A DNA stretch of 64,000 nt from Sphagnum compactum. Lineage: Eukaryota > Bryophyta > Sphagnopsida > Sphagnales. The notes under the pieces were generated by a model. The model did not search any database, had not been told where the DNA came from, and saw only the letters and a program-made list of their open reading frames with translations. Location of the stretch: contig OZ234494.1 of assembly GCA_965153455.1 (NCBI GenBank), positions 16,616,001 through 16,680,000 on the forward strand, read 5' to 3'. The position numbers and the translations under genes are program-made. Shown here piece after piece: positions 13,290 to 24,616 of this stretch (positions are counted from its first letter, which is position 1; every line of letters begins with the position of its first letter).

Positions 13290-15144
13290 AATCTTCAACT
13301 TAAAAACGTCCTTTTGATTTGGATAAATAGAAATTTTGGTTGTCCACCAATTTACCACACACTTGGCAAACTTCTTAAACAAAACATTTGATCATTTGTC
13401 CCTTCTATAGTTTGTCCAAAATGCATTTCTTAATGTGTCCAACAATAGACGTTTGGAACAAAAAATAGAAACATGCCCGATGTGCCCAATACATTAATTC
13501 ATCATAGACAATTACATGGATTCACTTGTCTATGACAATCCTTTCCTTTGCATTGACACCATCAATGAAAATCTTCAAAAATTCCTATAGTCAACACAAC
13601 ACATCAAATGGCTAAAGGGTGGGTCTCTAAGGGTCAGATCTCTTCGATTTCTCGCTCTTGAGCTTCAATTAGCCTGTCTTTTTTACTCATCACATACCAC
13701 TGAACCCCACATTAAGAACTTCTATCCCCATGACACATCACAAAGATAAGAGAAACAAATAACACCCTATAATACCTTTGGCAATTCTATTGTCATGACT
13801 TTGTCAAATCCAAGAACTCAATAATTGGCCACTGATACAAACAACACCAACCTTGACACTTGTAGAAAAAACACCCCCCACTTCATCTTGACACATAAGA
13901 TTACTCATAAGTTTGACAAAAGAATCCCAATTTCTCAAATGCCCAAATTCATTGATTCTAGACCTTTACAAATCCCAAAATTCCTTTGAAGCTCCCAATT
14001 TGAAAGGTACTCTTTCATGCATGAGAAACAATCCCCATATCCACCCCAAACAAACACACAACTCAACACTAATAATCAAAAGAACTAGAATGGTTGCTCA
14101 TCAAGATCCCTAAATTTCTCATCATGCCCCAGGTCATCAACCCTGAATGCAATTACAAATGCCAATTCTAGTTTGTTGAAACAATTTGCGTAGCAGAATC
14201 CACATTGCTTCAACAACAAAAATCTCTTCTACTACTTCTAACTCCTTGCAAGCACACTGTTTATGTAGGCTTCTTGAAAACTTGTTTCCCCTTCGTTAAC
14301 CTGGCAACTCCTTCCTTATCTTCATCTTCAATTCCTTGGCTTTCCTCCATCAAAGCCTCAACACAAACCACTCCACACCACCAAAATGCATCAAACACAA
14401 ACATTACAACAAAGCAAGCTTTGTCGAAAAAACTGAAAGCCCATAGTCACCATTACCTATAAACAAACAACAAAATAGAAAATAGACATAAACGAAAGTA
14501 TACTCCCATCATTTCACCATCAACCACCCAGTAATATGTCATCTTCTGGTTTTTGCAGTTGGCGACAACGTCTCATCTTCCTTAGGGTTTCATCCCATCA
14601 TCATCCATCACAAATTTTTCATATCCCTTCTTAATATTTCTCTTGTCAACTCCCAAAACTTTTGTTGCTTCCCTATTGTTCGATATTGACTGAAAGCATG
14701 CAAATGTGCATACAATATCATTTTCCATTACCAATTTCGATAATCGTTGGCTTGTCACATGACCTAATACCCCATATCTAAAGTTCTTTACCAATTGTTG
14801 GTTGTATTTCAATCTCTTGAAATTGTGCATATAAGGTGGCACAACATCAACAAGAAGGTCATGAGACATAACCTTTTCCATGATCTTATGTTTTGCATTC
14901 TGATGTCAAATCCTTTTAAATATTTTACAATAAACATGGCAATGGTTTTTGCAACATTGGAAGTAGACCTATGAAACTTTTGTAAACCACTATTCTTTTT
15001 GAGACAAAAGAGGCATCTTGGATGCATTTTATGAGAACTTTCTCCTCTGATCTTTGTTGCAATTTTTCTTTGAAAGTGATTTAGCTTGTCTAAGCCTATA
15101 GTTTTGTTGCCATAGTTGATTGTGTTTTTTTTCTTGGTTGCCAA
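13290..15144 (-). pseudogene. Decayed coding stretch, probably transposon-derived, function unknown
   Basis: Read on the minus strand, several open segments line up as one broken protein. They start near 15144 (MATKKKNTINYGNK...) and continue at 14881-14582 (a segment containing REATKVLGVDKRNIKKGYEK). Then come stop-rich pieces and a more coherent stretch at about 13560-13400 reading roughly DELMYWAHRACFYF. The basic, lysine-rich content, frame breaks and location beside CACTA elements suggest a dead transposon protein. I do not recognise the family. It could also be two unrelated remnants. No intact start-to-stop gene survives. Confidence 0.35.
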
Positions 15145-15191
15145 GTTAACAAAAAAGGATCAAGCTCCTTTTCCTCATTATCATCACCCTT

Positions 15192-15346
15192 CACTACAAC
15201 AAAAGGTGTCTTTATACACCAAGTGATTTCACTAGATTTTTTAGTGAATTCACTGGTTTTAATAAACGAGGATTAGTTGGAAAGTAGTGAATTCACTAGT
15301 CTAGTGAACAAGGATTAGTGAACTGCACCCACATTTTGTAGTAATG
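15192..15346 (-). mobile_element. Small CACTA-type MITE
   Basis: Begins CACTACAACAAAAGGTGTC and ends with the complement of CATTACTACAAAATGTGGG. Both ends, and the interior AGTGAATTCACT words, match the reverse complement of 41705-41935. The flanking triplets are CTT and TTT, a 2 of 3 match to the 3-bp duplication expected of CACTA elements. About 155 bp and non-coding. Confidence 0.75.
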
Positions 15347-15928
15347 TTTAGATTCATCGAACTCATCATCTATTATAAACGTTTCACCTCTAAAAGGTTC
15401 TACAATTTGTACAAATTCAATTAGATGACAGTCGACATTTTTTTGCTTATTCCTTTGGTTTCCCATCAAATTGATAAAGGCTACACCTCAAATAACCAAA
15501 ATGAAATTCAAATTGAAACTTTTAAATTGCATGACATGAGCACCATGTGTTTCAAGTTAACATATGCAAAGTTTTGTGATTGTAATTTACCTAAACTTCA
15601 ATTGTGCATAACAACTAGCACATTAAGAATGAATCCATGGTGAGATTTTACAAGGTGATCCAACCTTCAAATGTGTGCGGCAACCACTTCAACAAATATT
15701 CAATTTCAAGTGAAGTTCAAAGGTGAGCTTGAATGTGCCATAACAAGAATGGCAATGGCCATAAACATGCAAGCTCCAATGTTCCCATAAAAGCTAGATG
15801 TTTATTTGAATGTTGATGTAATGAGGTTATAATCATCCATACCTTATCATAATTGTCTTTTTTCACCTTAATACATTTTGATTTTCATTTGCATATCTTC
15901 ATAGAAATATATTAATTCTTTATGCAAA
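15347..15928. other. Intergenic DNA
   Basis: A 72-codon open frame at 15425-15643 has no recognisable domain. Nothing else is seen. Confidence 0.4.
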
Positions 15929-16197
15929 CACTACAAGAAATCATAACCTTTTTGACCGGGAATTTTGGTAAAGTAAAACTCCCCATATGGTATTTTTGCC
16001 CCCATGTCCAACTTGACCAAAGTGCCATTATAAACAAGTCATTTTGGACTCGACCATTTTGATTGGGTCTCTTTGGTTCTTTCTTTTACTAGGTTTTTCT
16101 GATGAGGTTTTTTTTATTGAATCATCGTGACAATAATATTATTGGGGCATCAACCAAAAATATATATTATTTTATTTAATATTTATATGAAAATATT

Positions 16198-17195
16198 AAT
16201 TAATTAATTACCTACCTACCTACCTACCTAATTAATAAATTTAATAATTAATTATGCAAAAATATTATTTATTTACCAATCCTATTTCCTAGGCTTAGGC
16301 TAGGCCACGTAGCTTAGCCACCTAGGCTAAACCAAGCCATTTAAGTTAGGCCAAGCCCCCTAAGCTAAGCCAAGTAACCTAAGTTAAGTGGTCTAGTAGG
16401 GTTTGCAACCTAAGCAACCTAATTACGACATTGAAGTAACCAAAGTAGTCTAAGTTGCAAGTGTGGGGAGTTGAATTCCTCACCTCCACATCGACAAGTC
16501 AAATTTTTAACCATTGCACCACCACCTCATAAGGTGATTTTTTTTGGACAAAATATTGTAATGAACATGATTTTGGACCAAAATATTGTAATCAACTTCC
16601 ATGAATTTCTTCCAATATAATGCATTAAATGAACTTGAATTTTTTTTACACTAACATAAATAGGTAGATTATAGGTAAGTTAGCCTAGGTAGGTAGGAAG
16701 TACCTATAAATAAATGCATGTACTTAGATAACATGTAGATTATAGTCTGTTAGGTTTTATAGGTACCTATTAGGTCTATGCTTATACCTACTTAGTAAAC
16801 TACTTACGCCTATGCTATTTAATAAGCTATTACCTACCAAATACTAGGCTAGGCTACCTACCTAATTGCCTAGGTGGCCTAGCCTAGGTTAATTACATAT
16901 TTACCTAGTAGGCCTATGTAGCTTAAGTTAGGCCATGTACCTACTTAGTAGGCTTAGGTGGCTTAAGTTATACTACTTACCTTGTACGCCTAAGTGTCCT
17001 TAGCTAGGCTACATACTTTATAGGCTTAAGTGGCCTACGCTATGGATGTAGTTACCAAGTTGACCTTGAATAATTTAGGTTAAACTACTTACCTAGTAGG
17101 CCTAGGTGGCTTAGGCTACTAGTTACATAACTATAGGATAAGCTACCTACTTACTAGGCCTAGGTGGTCGATGTTATACTAAGTAGGTTTAGGCT
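16198..17195. repeat. CCTACC/TAGGCCTAGG low-complexity tract inside the CACTA element
   Basis: Starts with five CCTA units and continues as loosely repeated words such as CTAGGCTA, TAAGCCAAG, GTAGGCCTA and TTAGGTGGC. It resumes after the nested LTR (18017-18165), which shows that the LTR inserted into it. Confidence 0.7.
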
Positions 17196-17197
17196 AC

Positions 17198-18016
17198 TGA
17201 CGCGTTCCTAAGTCCCTCGTTGAACCCACTTGAGGGTCTAACTATATAGAGTTGCGGAAAGTTGGGACTTGAGGGCCGCTCCCGATTTCCAGCACTAAGA
17301 AGGGTAGAGGGGCGTGCTAGAAGTCCCGAGATTAGACTAGGAAAAGGACAAGCGTTTCACCTACTCAAATCTGCATCAAAACCAACCTCAAGTTGGTTAG
17401 AACCCATTCTGCACCCTTTTGGTGTTAGGACAAGCCACGGGCTAACTCGGATTCACTTGATTCACCACGGCCCCGACTCGGGGGAAGCCACCACCTTCCC
17501 CCATATAGTATACTCTGCGTCTCACCGCGGAGGTTACATCCGAATGGCTCTTTTTTCCCGGGACTCCCAAGTTGGAGTCCCGAAACTGTCCTGGGTTGGA
17601 GTCCCGGAACTTTGGGAGCTCGTATCTTCCGGCTCCGACCTCCGATTGGAGTGAGGTCTAAACCAAAGTTGTAGCCCTCTTCGAGAGCTTTCCAACGCCA
17701 TGTCGCACTCCTTCAGGAAACATCGGGAAAGGGTCGATTCCCGACTTTTAGTGGTCGGGAGTCAAACTGCCAGTTTGACTCCCGGCCCTTCTTTTGCCCA
17801 TAACTTGGGCTGCAGATGTCCAAATTGCCAATGCGAGGGCATTTTAGACATCTACACTTCAAGACCTTTCCATTGATATAAAGAACACCTCAAGGCGAGG
17901 TGTTTTGACCCCCTGTAATTGCTTCTGAATTTTTGGGAGTCCCAGAGGATTCCCACTTCCCACTTTTGGGAGTGTGGGCTTCACCCTCACACTTAGCCCA
18001 AAGTGGGGTTGCGACA
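17198..18016. mobile_element. Solo LTR of an LTR retrotransposon, apparently young
   Basis: An 819 bp block, much richer in GC and CpG than its surroundings, starts TGACGCGTTCC and ends GTTGCGACA (canonical TG...CA). It is flanked by a perfect 5-bp duplication GCTAC at 17193-17197 and 18017-18021. No internal retrotransposon sequence, primer-binding site or polypurine tract adjoins it, so it is a solo LTR left by recombination. A diverged relative lies at 58759-59653; shared landmarks include GGGGGAAGCCACCACCTTCC and TCTAAA(C/G)CAAAGTTGTAGC. A 130-codon open frame at 17262-17654 lies wholly inside the LTR and is probably not a gene. Confidence 0.85.
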
Positions 18017-18889
18017 GCTACACTACCTAGTTAGTATCATATTACCTAACAAATAGCCTATTAGCCTATTAGTTATGCTAGGCTAGATAGGTAGTTTAAG
18101 CCTAATCTAACCTACTAGTTATGTTAGGTTAAGTAGGTAGCCTAAGTTTAACAAGTAAGTTAAATCATCAAATGAGTACATGGCTCATTTGATTAAGTGT
18201 CAAATCATTATGGTCAATTTAACTAACGGTCAAATCAAAATGGTCAATTTGACTAAACCCTTAAATAAACCTTATCAAATCAAGATGGTCAATTTGATTA
18301 AGCCATGGCCACTTTGATGGACATTTGTTCATTTTGATTAGATTTTTGATTTGACACTTGGTAAAAAAGGTCACTTTAGTCAAATGTACTAGTAAAATGT
18401 AACATGTGTTTTTCATGCCCCAAACCTTTAATCAAAATGGACATACCCTTTGATCAATGTGAACATTTCAATCAAGTTGGCCTTCTAAAAGTTGTAATTT
18501 CTTGTAATGAAATATGAGTTTTTATTAACAATATAAGATTTTTAGTTGGATTGACACATACTCAAGGTTTTTGAGAAATTATATAATATGTTTCTTTGAT
18601 TCTCAATCAAGGTAATTTTTTCAATTGGCAACTTGTAGAAGTTTTTAAAAATGACAATAATGATGTTATTATTGTACATGAAATTTTTGACAACAATAAT
18701 CACAAGCACGAACACAAAACATTGTAGTAGTCAATGAAAAAAACCTCATTCTTTAACACCTTTTCAAGAGACATCCTATTATTATAATTTTGTATTACAT
18801 TTACAATGATGATTTACATTGAATTTCAAAATTAACTAAAATTAATGGAATTATTCATAGAGCCTCATGGTTACAAGGCAATGACAACC

Positions 18890-19148
18890 AATTTCAACAT
18901 AATAAGACATCAAATGTGTAACTAGGAATGAAAATTTTACAAAACGAAATAACTGCAACCCAAACTAATTTTTCCACCAATTTTGGTGGTAAATTGAGTT
19001 TCATCATGTCTTTCCTTTTTCTTAAGTGCCTTTACTGTTACCACATATATTTTCACTATCTTTCCATGTATAATTACTATAATTATTTTCAAACCTTGTG
19101 CATTAAATGCTAAGTTTCAACATTTCATATTGAAATTTAGTAAAATTT
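18890..19148 (+). repeat. Dispersed repeat family A, copy 3
   Basis: Matches 1325-1595 from the CATAATA..GCATCAAATG start through CCACCAATTTTGGTGGTAAA to AAATTTAGTAAAATTT. It is cut off where the GGTTGCCAT element begins at 19149, suggesting that the element inserted into this repeat. Confidence 0.75.
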
Positions 19149-19700
19149 GGTTGCCATAGGATTAGCAACCGAAACGGAGTTCAATCACCACAAGATTGGC
19201 GATCGAAAATTTCTAATCACCAATTTTCAGTCACCACAGTTGATGATCAAAAAAATTCAATCGCCCACTTTCGATCGCCACAAGTTGCCGACCGAATTTT
19301 TCGAGCAATGACCAAATGTTTTTTTAGTTGTTGGATCAATGGCCACTCTTGATCAAACAACTAAATTATTTTGGGTAGATTTAAATTTTTTGTGGGCATA
19401 CCACAAAAATTGGTCGCCAACTGTGGCGACCAAAAGTGCATGACCTAAAAGTTTCGTTTGTCAATTGTGGGAACTGAAAGTTGGCAACCGAATTTATTGT
19501 TATGGTCGTCACAAGGTTTAAAGTGATCGAATGACACTATTTTTGGTCGCCCTAACTACTTTTTGGGCAGTTTGACCTCGTTTTGACCTAGGTTGATTCT
19601 AATTGATATAAGTTGGCCCTATATTGACATGACGCAAGGCTACATTCGTGTCCAAATGCATCCATCACATTGTGACAGACGCATAAACATGATGACAACC
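19149..19700 (-). mobile_element. Short element built of GGTCGCCA-type motifs (family G, short form)
   Basis: Starts GGTTGCCATAGG and ends CATGATGACAACC, giving rough inverted ends GGTTGYCAT. Between them are more than ten variants of GGTCGCCA/TGGCGACC, many as TTTCGGTCGCCA-like words. Its right 130 bp matches the left end (57847-57965) of the long element in opposite orientation; shared words include GACCTAGGTTGATT and CCAAATG. No coding sequence. The target duplication is unclear and the superfamily not assigned. Confidence 0.65.
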
Positions 19701-21470
19701 TTGGTTTTGACGCTAACATAGCCCAATGTCACATTGGTTTCTTGTCAACATAAATCAAAGTAGTAACTTTTCATGTAGGGGTAAAACATTTACCTCAATG
19801 ACGAACAACTATTATAGTCACAAAAGAATAAAAATCCAAACCATTAGATGCAATGACATGAATTTGATCTTGAGATTTATGACCTTAAAGGGTGAATTAT
19901 ATGTTAGGTTCATTGCATAACTTGTTGAACACCATCTCAATTTTGCAAAACACATATTTCATTAATAGTTTTAAGGATGTATAACACATGAAATTTTCAT
20001 AAAAATGGTAACCTAGATCTACCTAAAAATGTAATAAACATTTCATCTTCAAGGAAGATTTTCAAATTATGTATTCTTGGAGGTCAAAAGCACGTTTGAA
20101 AACAATCAATGTATATCCAAATCAAAACATAGTTTCATTTTTTTTTCACTTCTAAGCTTTCATAATCATAAATTTATATTTTTTAACAAAATTTGAGGGA
20201 AAATGGTTTAGTTTAACATAGAGTAAAGAACGTTCAAAAAATCTGCACTAGTCAACATCCAACTAGTGCACACTGCTTATGACTCACTAAATTTGAAACA
20301 ACTCAAAATTTCACAAAACCTTCTGAGATGCAAATTTACAACTATAGAAATTTGAGCTGTGAATTCCCTTCCAGTGATCTGCATGCCAAATTGATCATTT
20401 CTCCTAGTAATTAACTGCATTGAGCTCCATGCTAACCAATCTTGTGGATAATTGTTGTCCCTATTGCCTCAAATTGCTTCTAGAGATGCAACAAAAACTC
20501 CTAGTTGTGCAGCATTATTGTGCCCAAAATTTGGGGTAGATTGTTATAGACCTATCTACAGCTATTGTTGGGAGTTGATGAAATCAATGGTGGGGAGTCC
20601 TGGCAGCTTGTGAAGATGATGGTTAGACACTTTGTGATTGACGCTGATAAAGTAATGACACACTACTTCTTGTTGTATAAGTTGCTTTTAAAAATGCAAT
20701 GAGAACTCAAACTCTCTTGTCCTTAATTCCCAGCTCCCACCCATCTTTTCATGTGACCTCCACTTTGTCAAGATATATTCTTTCTAATGTACTTCCTTGT
20801 TGCCTCTGCTTGTATCTCTTTAGGTCTTTTCTCCATTCCTCTTTCTAGTGTTAATCACTAGCCAATGTTTTTCTCGGGACATTATATTACATTTCACTTC
20901 TTTCAATGGCCTCTTCATAGGGCCATAGCCAAACTGCATAATACATCCTGCAACATGCCAGAGTCTTCACACTATTGCTAGTCTTGTGAAAGAAACACAT
21001 TTTGCAGTTGAAGGTCTCTGAACATGCATGCCTGTTGCTATTGAACAAATTGCTTATCTGTTTTATTTTTGTTTTCGGTTTTCTATGTTGTTTAGTTTGG
21101 GTTTTTTGTTTTTCCTATTGGCTAATATGTTGTAGGATTGGAAATCTCTACTACAGGTCTATCTGCCCATCTCTTGGTTCTATTGAAATTTGTACTTATC
21201 AAGATTTTTTTCTACGAGTTCCAGCAACGCTGACTGACAAGCCTACCAGCTTCATGAGGGTGCCGCTCTCTTCAGTACACCATGTTTTTGCTTTGACATT
21301 GGGTTCCTCATGTAGCTGTTTCAGCTTGGTAAGCTGCCTCTTTATCTTCTATTAGTTTTGAAAGGATTCCCGGCACATGCAGTGTGAAATTCATGTTGGT
21401 GATTCTCTTGTTATGTATGTCAAGAGTGGGTGGGAGTACTGTAAGAAGAGAGATTTCAAAACCTTGAAAA
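19701..21470. other. Intergenic DNA
   Basis: Contains a 117-codon frame at 21002-21355 that is hydrophobic (Phe/Cys/Leu-rich) at its N-terminal half. Such bias also arises from T-rich DNA, and I recognise no family. Confidence 0.35.
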
Positions 21471-21473
21471 GCA

Positions 21474-21899
21474 GTGTTGGAGTCATCAGATCAATTGCCT
21501 GAGTGTGACCTGTGGCATGTGTACATTGGGGGAGTTGTAGCTGGCAATACAAAGAAAAAAAAGTTGCAGAGAATCAAGAGCAAGAGCAGATGCACATCAG
21601 GTGACACGGCCACATTTGTGATTAAATGGAGGAAAAGTGCTGCTGCTACTCCTGCTTCATGTGTAGTGAACTCTCTGATGATGTTGATCACTGCCATGCA
21701 AATTCCATCAAGTGATGAAACACCATCATCTCAGCTAACCATCTCAGCAAAGTGCATCAACCCTGCATGGCATGAAAAGTTGTGCTTGATACCTGAACCG
21801 TTTGCCCATATGACTGATCACAACAACTCCCTTTGCTACAAACTTGTAAACCTTCCAAATATTTCAAATTCTCTACACAATATTCATAATGGTATTTGA
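21474..21899 (+). CDS. Unrecognised 141-residue open frame, doubtful gene
   Basis: An uninterrupted frame encoding a Ser/Thr- and Lys-containing protein with no signal peptide, membrane segment or motif that I recognise. A basic cluster near residues 26-38 (KKKKLQRIKSKSR) is the only distinctive feature. The surrounding 20.9-22.6 kb is less repetitive than most of the window, so a real exon is possible. I cannot place splice sites that extend it convincingly, and it may be chance. Confidence 0.2.
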   Translation: MLESSDQLPECDLWHVYIGGVVAGNTKKKKLQRIKSKSRCTSGDTATFVIKWRKSAAATPASCVVNSLMMLITAMQIPSSDETPSSQLTISAKCINPAWHEKLCLIPEPFAHMTDHNNSLCYKLVNLPNISNSLHNIHNGI

Positions 21900-22710
21900 A
21901 TTTCTGAAAGTTTTCCAATATCTTTCCCTCAGTTTCTAATCTCATATAAAGATATCATCTCAGGAAGTCCCAGAATCCTTGAATTTCTTGAAGTTTCTGG
22001 CAAGAGACCAAATTTTGATAAATCCACTTTTTTGATACAAAATTTAGATTGACATTGGGGTTTAGGGTTTAGGGTCGGAAACAATATGTATTGCTTTTAG
22101 ATGCACATTTTGAAGGTTCACAATGTGCACTCCTAAACCTCTACAACATTGACTGAGCATCTTATTTCTCGGCAGTTCTGCTACTTAACATGTTGCTTTT
22201 CTGTTCATTTATCTGCCTCTTCTTTTGTTTGGGATAGGATCCCCAACACATGAATCAGTATGGAAGAAGAGGATTTTTTCCAAAGGAAATGCAACCTGGT
22301 ACCTCAAACCTCATGCAAGAGCAGTGTCTGGTGCATTGGAGCTAGCAACTCCTGTTCTGGTGGATGAGGGCGAAATTTTGTCCCAATTCGCCAGAAAGAA
22401 AAAAAAAAACAAACAATGGTCCAGAGCATTTGATTGTTGCCATTTTATCAATTCTTGTCCAGAAAGTTTATGATGTGATTTTGTCACATCACCATGTGAA
22501 TTTGGCAAATCAAAATGTATTTCTGCCAAATAAAAATATCTTTGAACTTTGGTGTGCATCTTTTGCCCACTGCTTAGCATGCTCATTGGATTTATAGCTG
22601 GCTAAATAATTTTAGAGTCTATAGTATATTGTTTAAGGTTTAGGGTTTACCTTTCTTTTCATCCTCAATGATTTTCAGTTCACTTTGGCCACTTCCTCCT
22701 CCATGCTTCT
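21900..22710. other. Intergenic DNA with two telobox runs
   Basis: GTTTAGGGTTTAGGG occurs at about 22060-22075 and a shorter GTTTAGGGTTT at about 22638. Otherwise there is no gene. Confidence 0.45.
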
Positions 22711-23030
22711 TTTTGTTGGCCTTGGTAGGCAAGGATATTGTGTTTAGCTTCATTATAGAGTATAGTAGCTTAAGGGAATTTTCCCCCTAGGTAATAATAA
22801 TAATAGGTCTATTTTTATATGAGGATTTTTGAAATATGATATTTTGGCTGTGTTAAAACTTGAGATTAATCATAGAGTTATGATATCATGAAGGATTTTG
22901 GTTTCTTTTAGAGGATTTTTTTAAGATTATATTTTTGCATGGTGAAATATTTGAATTTCCTTAATTCTTTATTTGCCTTAAGATATATATTTTAATGTAA
23001 ATGCCAAGGCCCCAGGGTGACACATCCCTT
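22711..23030 (+). repeat. Direct repeat family D, copy 1
   Basis: About 320 bp repeated at 24291-24616 in the same orientation. Shared words are TTTTGTTGGCCTTG, CTATTTTTATATGAGGATTT, TGCATGGTGAAATATTTG and GTGACACA. The 1.26 kb between the copies holds no retrotransposon genes, and the ends are not TG...CA, so I do not call them LTRs. A segmental duplication or two insertions is more likely. Confidence 0.7.
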
Positions 23031-23447
23031 GTTTCTTTTTTGTAGCTATTTATTTGTTTGCACCGCACACCTTTTGCACCTCATTTTGTTTATAGTAAAA
23101 AAGAAAAAAAAAATTAAAGCTGTGGAAAACTTCAGAAAAACAATTGCAGAATTTTATCCATGAGCTTACATTTTCAAAACCAATGTTAATATACAATGTA
23201 GATTGCATTTTTTGTTTGGAAAAAAACAAAATTTGTCATTTGGTGACCGAAAACAATGCAGTGCTGCTCATATAAAGAATTTTTGTGGAAAAAAATCCAT
23301 CAAAGTCGCCAGATTTCAACCAATTTTTTTCTTCTTAAATCACCAAATTCACCTCTCCTATTAATTAGATGAGGTGCCTCCCAAGTTCAATTTTTGATTT
23401 TTTTCTTCCAACGAGCCAAGTTAATTTGCCCATCAAAAAAAATGAAT

Positions 23448-23830
23448 CTATAGAGCCTCTCCAAAATAGGAGGTTCTATTTTGAAGTATAGAGTTCCTCC
23501 CTTTTGGCCCATTATATAGGGTGAAAGGAGGACAAAATTTGCCAAAGCATATGGGATAAAGGTGAGGTACTATGGAGATCATGTTGGGGAACATATTGGG
23601 AACCTGATGGGAACCCATTGGGAACTTAAAGGGGACATAGTGGGAACAAATTGGAAACCAGGGGAAAATGAAAAAAAAATCCTTCCCACCCTCCTTAAAA
23701 CTTAAAAGGAAAAAAAGCAAAGGCACCATGAGTGCATGCTTGGGCTCCCCATTGGCTGCATGCAAAGTTTCTTCCCAAAAGAGATCCTCACCATTTTGGG
23801 CCTGGGCTAATACCCGGCCTTGCAAAGAAC
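23448..23830 (-). repeat. Dispersed repeat family E (GTTCCCA-rich), copy 1
   Basis: On the minus strand it reads as repeated GTTCCCAATGGGTTCCCATC-like phrases. It is open for 125 codons (a frame starting MQGRVLAQAQNGED). Copies or part copies are at 46120-46500 (minus, also 125 codons open, with GVLAQVENGD), 45830-46010 (plus) and 62690-62790 (plus). Because two copies keep the same frame length, a short protein cannot be excluded, but nothing about it is recognisable. Confidence 0.6.
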
Positions 23831-23888
23831 ACCTTACCTATTTAGAAGATAGGTCCTAGCAGGTCACAAAAATATAGCAGGATTCTTG

Positions 23889-23912
23889 AATTTTAGGGTT
23901 TAGGGTTTTACT
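23889..23912 (+). promoter_or_regulatory. Interstitial telobox run
   Basis: TTTTAGGGTTTAGGGTTTTA, just over two plant telomere units. A similar run is at 24231-24246. In plants such boxes occur in promoters and as interstitial telomere traces. No gene adjoins here, so the role is unknown. Confidence 0.5.
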
Positions 23913-23926
23913 ATCTGCTCTGACCT

Positions 23927-23965
23927 ATAGCCAAATTTGGTTAATTCCTCTTGTGGATGATCACC
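23927..23965 (+). repeat. Dispersed motif family C, reference copy
   Basis: ATAGCCAAATTTGGTTAA followed by CCTCTTGTGGATGATCACC. Related copies are at 11170, 35548, 35961 and 38349. The AGCCAAATTTGGCT core is also the near-palindrome inside the tandem repeats at 54851-55090. Confidence 0.6.
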
Positions 23966-24290
23966 AATATGGCTACATCTCAAATTTTTAAAAAAAGAAA
24001 AGAAAACACCACCCTAATTACTCACTGCATTTTAAAAGCCTGCAAATTTACCCAGGGAGAAAGTTAATGTAACTTTTTGGCCCCTGACAAATCTGCACAT
24101 TTCAGTTTCATAACTAAGCTTATCCTGGTTTTGATATTTTGATTGTTTGCCAGAAGCATCTCTCTTATAGAAATGGAACATCAGACTTACTTTTTGAGAT
24201 TTTACGAACGCACCGGCCCTTCATGTACAATTTAGGGTTTAGGGTTGACACAATTTTTTAGGTTTTATGAAAAGGGAGTGAGCACAGCAT

Positions 24291-24616
24291 TTTTGTTGGC
24301 CTTGCCTACTACCAAGGCAAGGATATTGTATTTAGATTCATTATAGAGTATAGATAGTAGCTTAAGGGATTTTGGCCCCTAGGTAATAATAGGTCTATTT
24401 TTATATGAGGATTTTTAAAAATATGATACTTTGGCTTGTGTTGAAACTTGAGATTAGTTATAGAGTTATGCTATCTTGAAGGATTTTGAGTTCTTCTACA
24501 GGATTTTTTGAAGATTATATTGTTGCATGGTGAAATATTTGAATTTCCATAAATCTTTCTTTTGCCTTAGGATACATTCAAATGTAAATGGCAAGGTCAC
24601 AGTGTGACACACCACT
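24291..24616 (+). repeat. Direct repeat family D, copy 2
   Basis: Second copy of the segment at 22711, with a 9-bp CCTACTACC-type insertion near its start and scattered substitutions. A telobox pair (24231-24246) lies just upstream. Confidence 0.7.

Larger units (their letters stand above)
15929..18509. mobile_element. Non-autonomous CACTA (En/Spm-type) transposon with nested solo LTR
   Basis: The left end is CACTACAAGAAATCATAAC. The right end, read inward from the other strand, is CATTACAAGAAATTACAAC. The TIRs therefore agree at most of the first 20 positions. The triplet AAA flanks both sides (15926-15928 and 18510-18512), as expected for a CACTA 3-bp duplication. Subterminal arrays of AAATGGTCAA/TTGACCAxxTT words fill about 15950-16080 and 18170-18490, the usual place for transposase-binding repeats. 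No transposase reading frame remains. The interior is TAGGCCTAGG-type low-complexity sequence interrupted by the LTR at 17198. Confidence 0.85.

Noticed and set aside
16465-16535. Possible tRNA-derived or SINE sequence
   Set aside because: No A/B box pair with correct spacing and no target duplication or tail.
17262-17654. 130-codon plus-strand open frame in GC-rich DNA
   Set aside because: It lies wholly inside a well-delimited solo LTR (TG...CA with a GCTAC duplication). Length is explained by GC composition, and the related old LTR does not keep the frame.
22711-24616. The direct repeats at 22711 and 24291 as LTRs of one retrotransposon
   Set aside because: No TG...CA ends, target duplication, primer-binding site or retroelement genes are visible between them.
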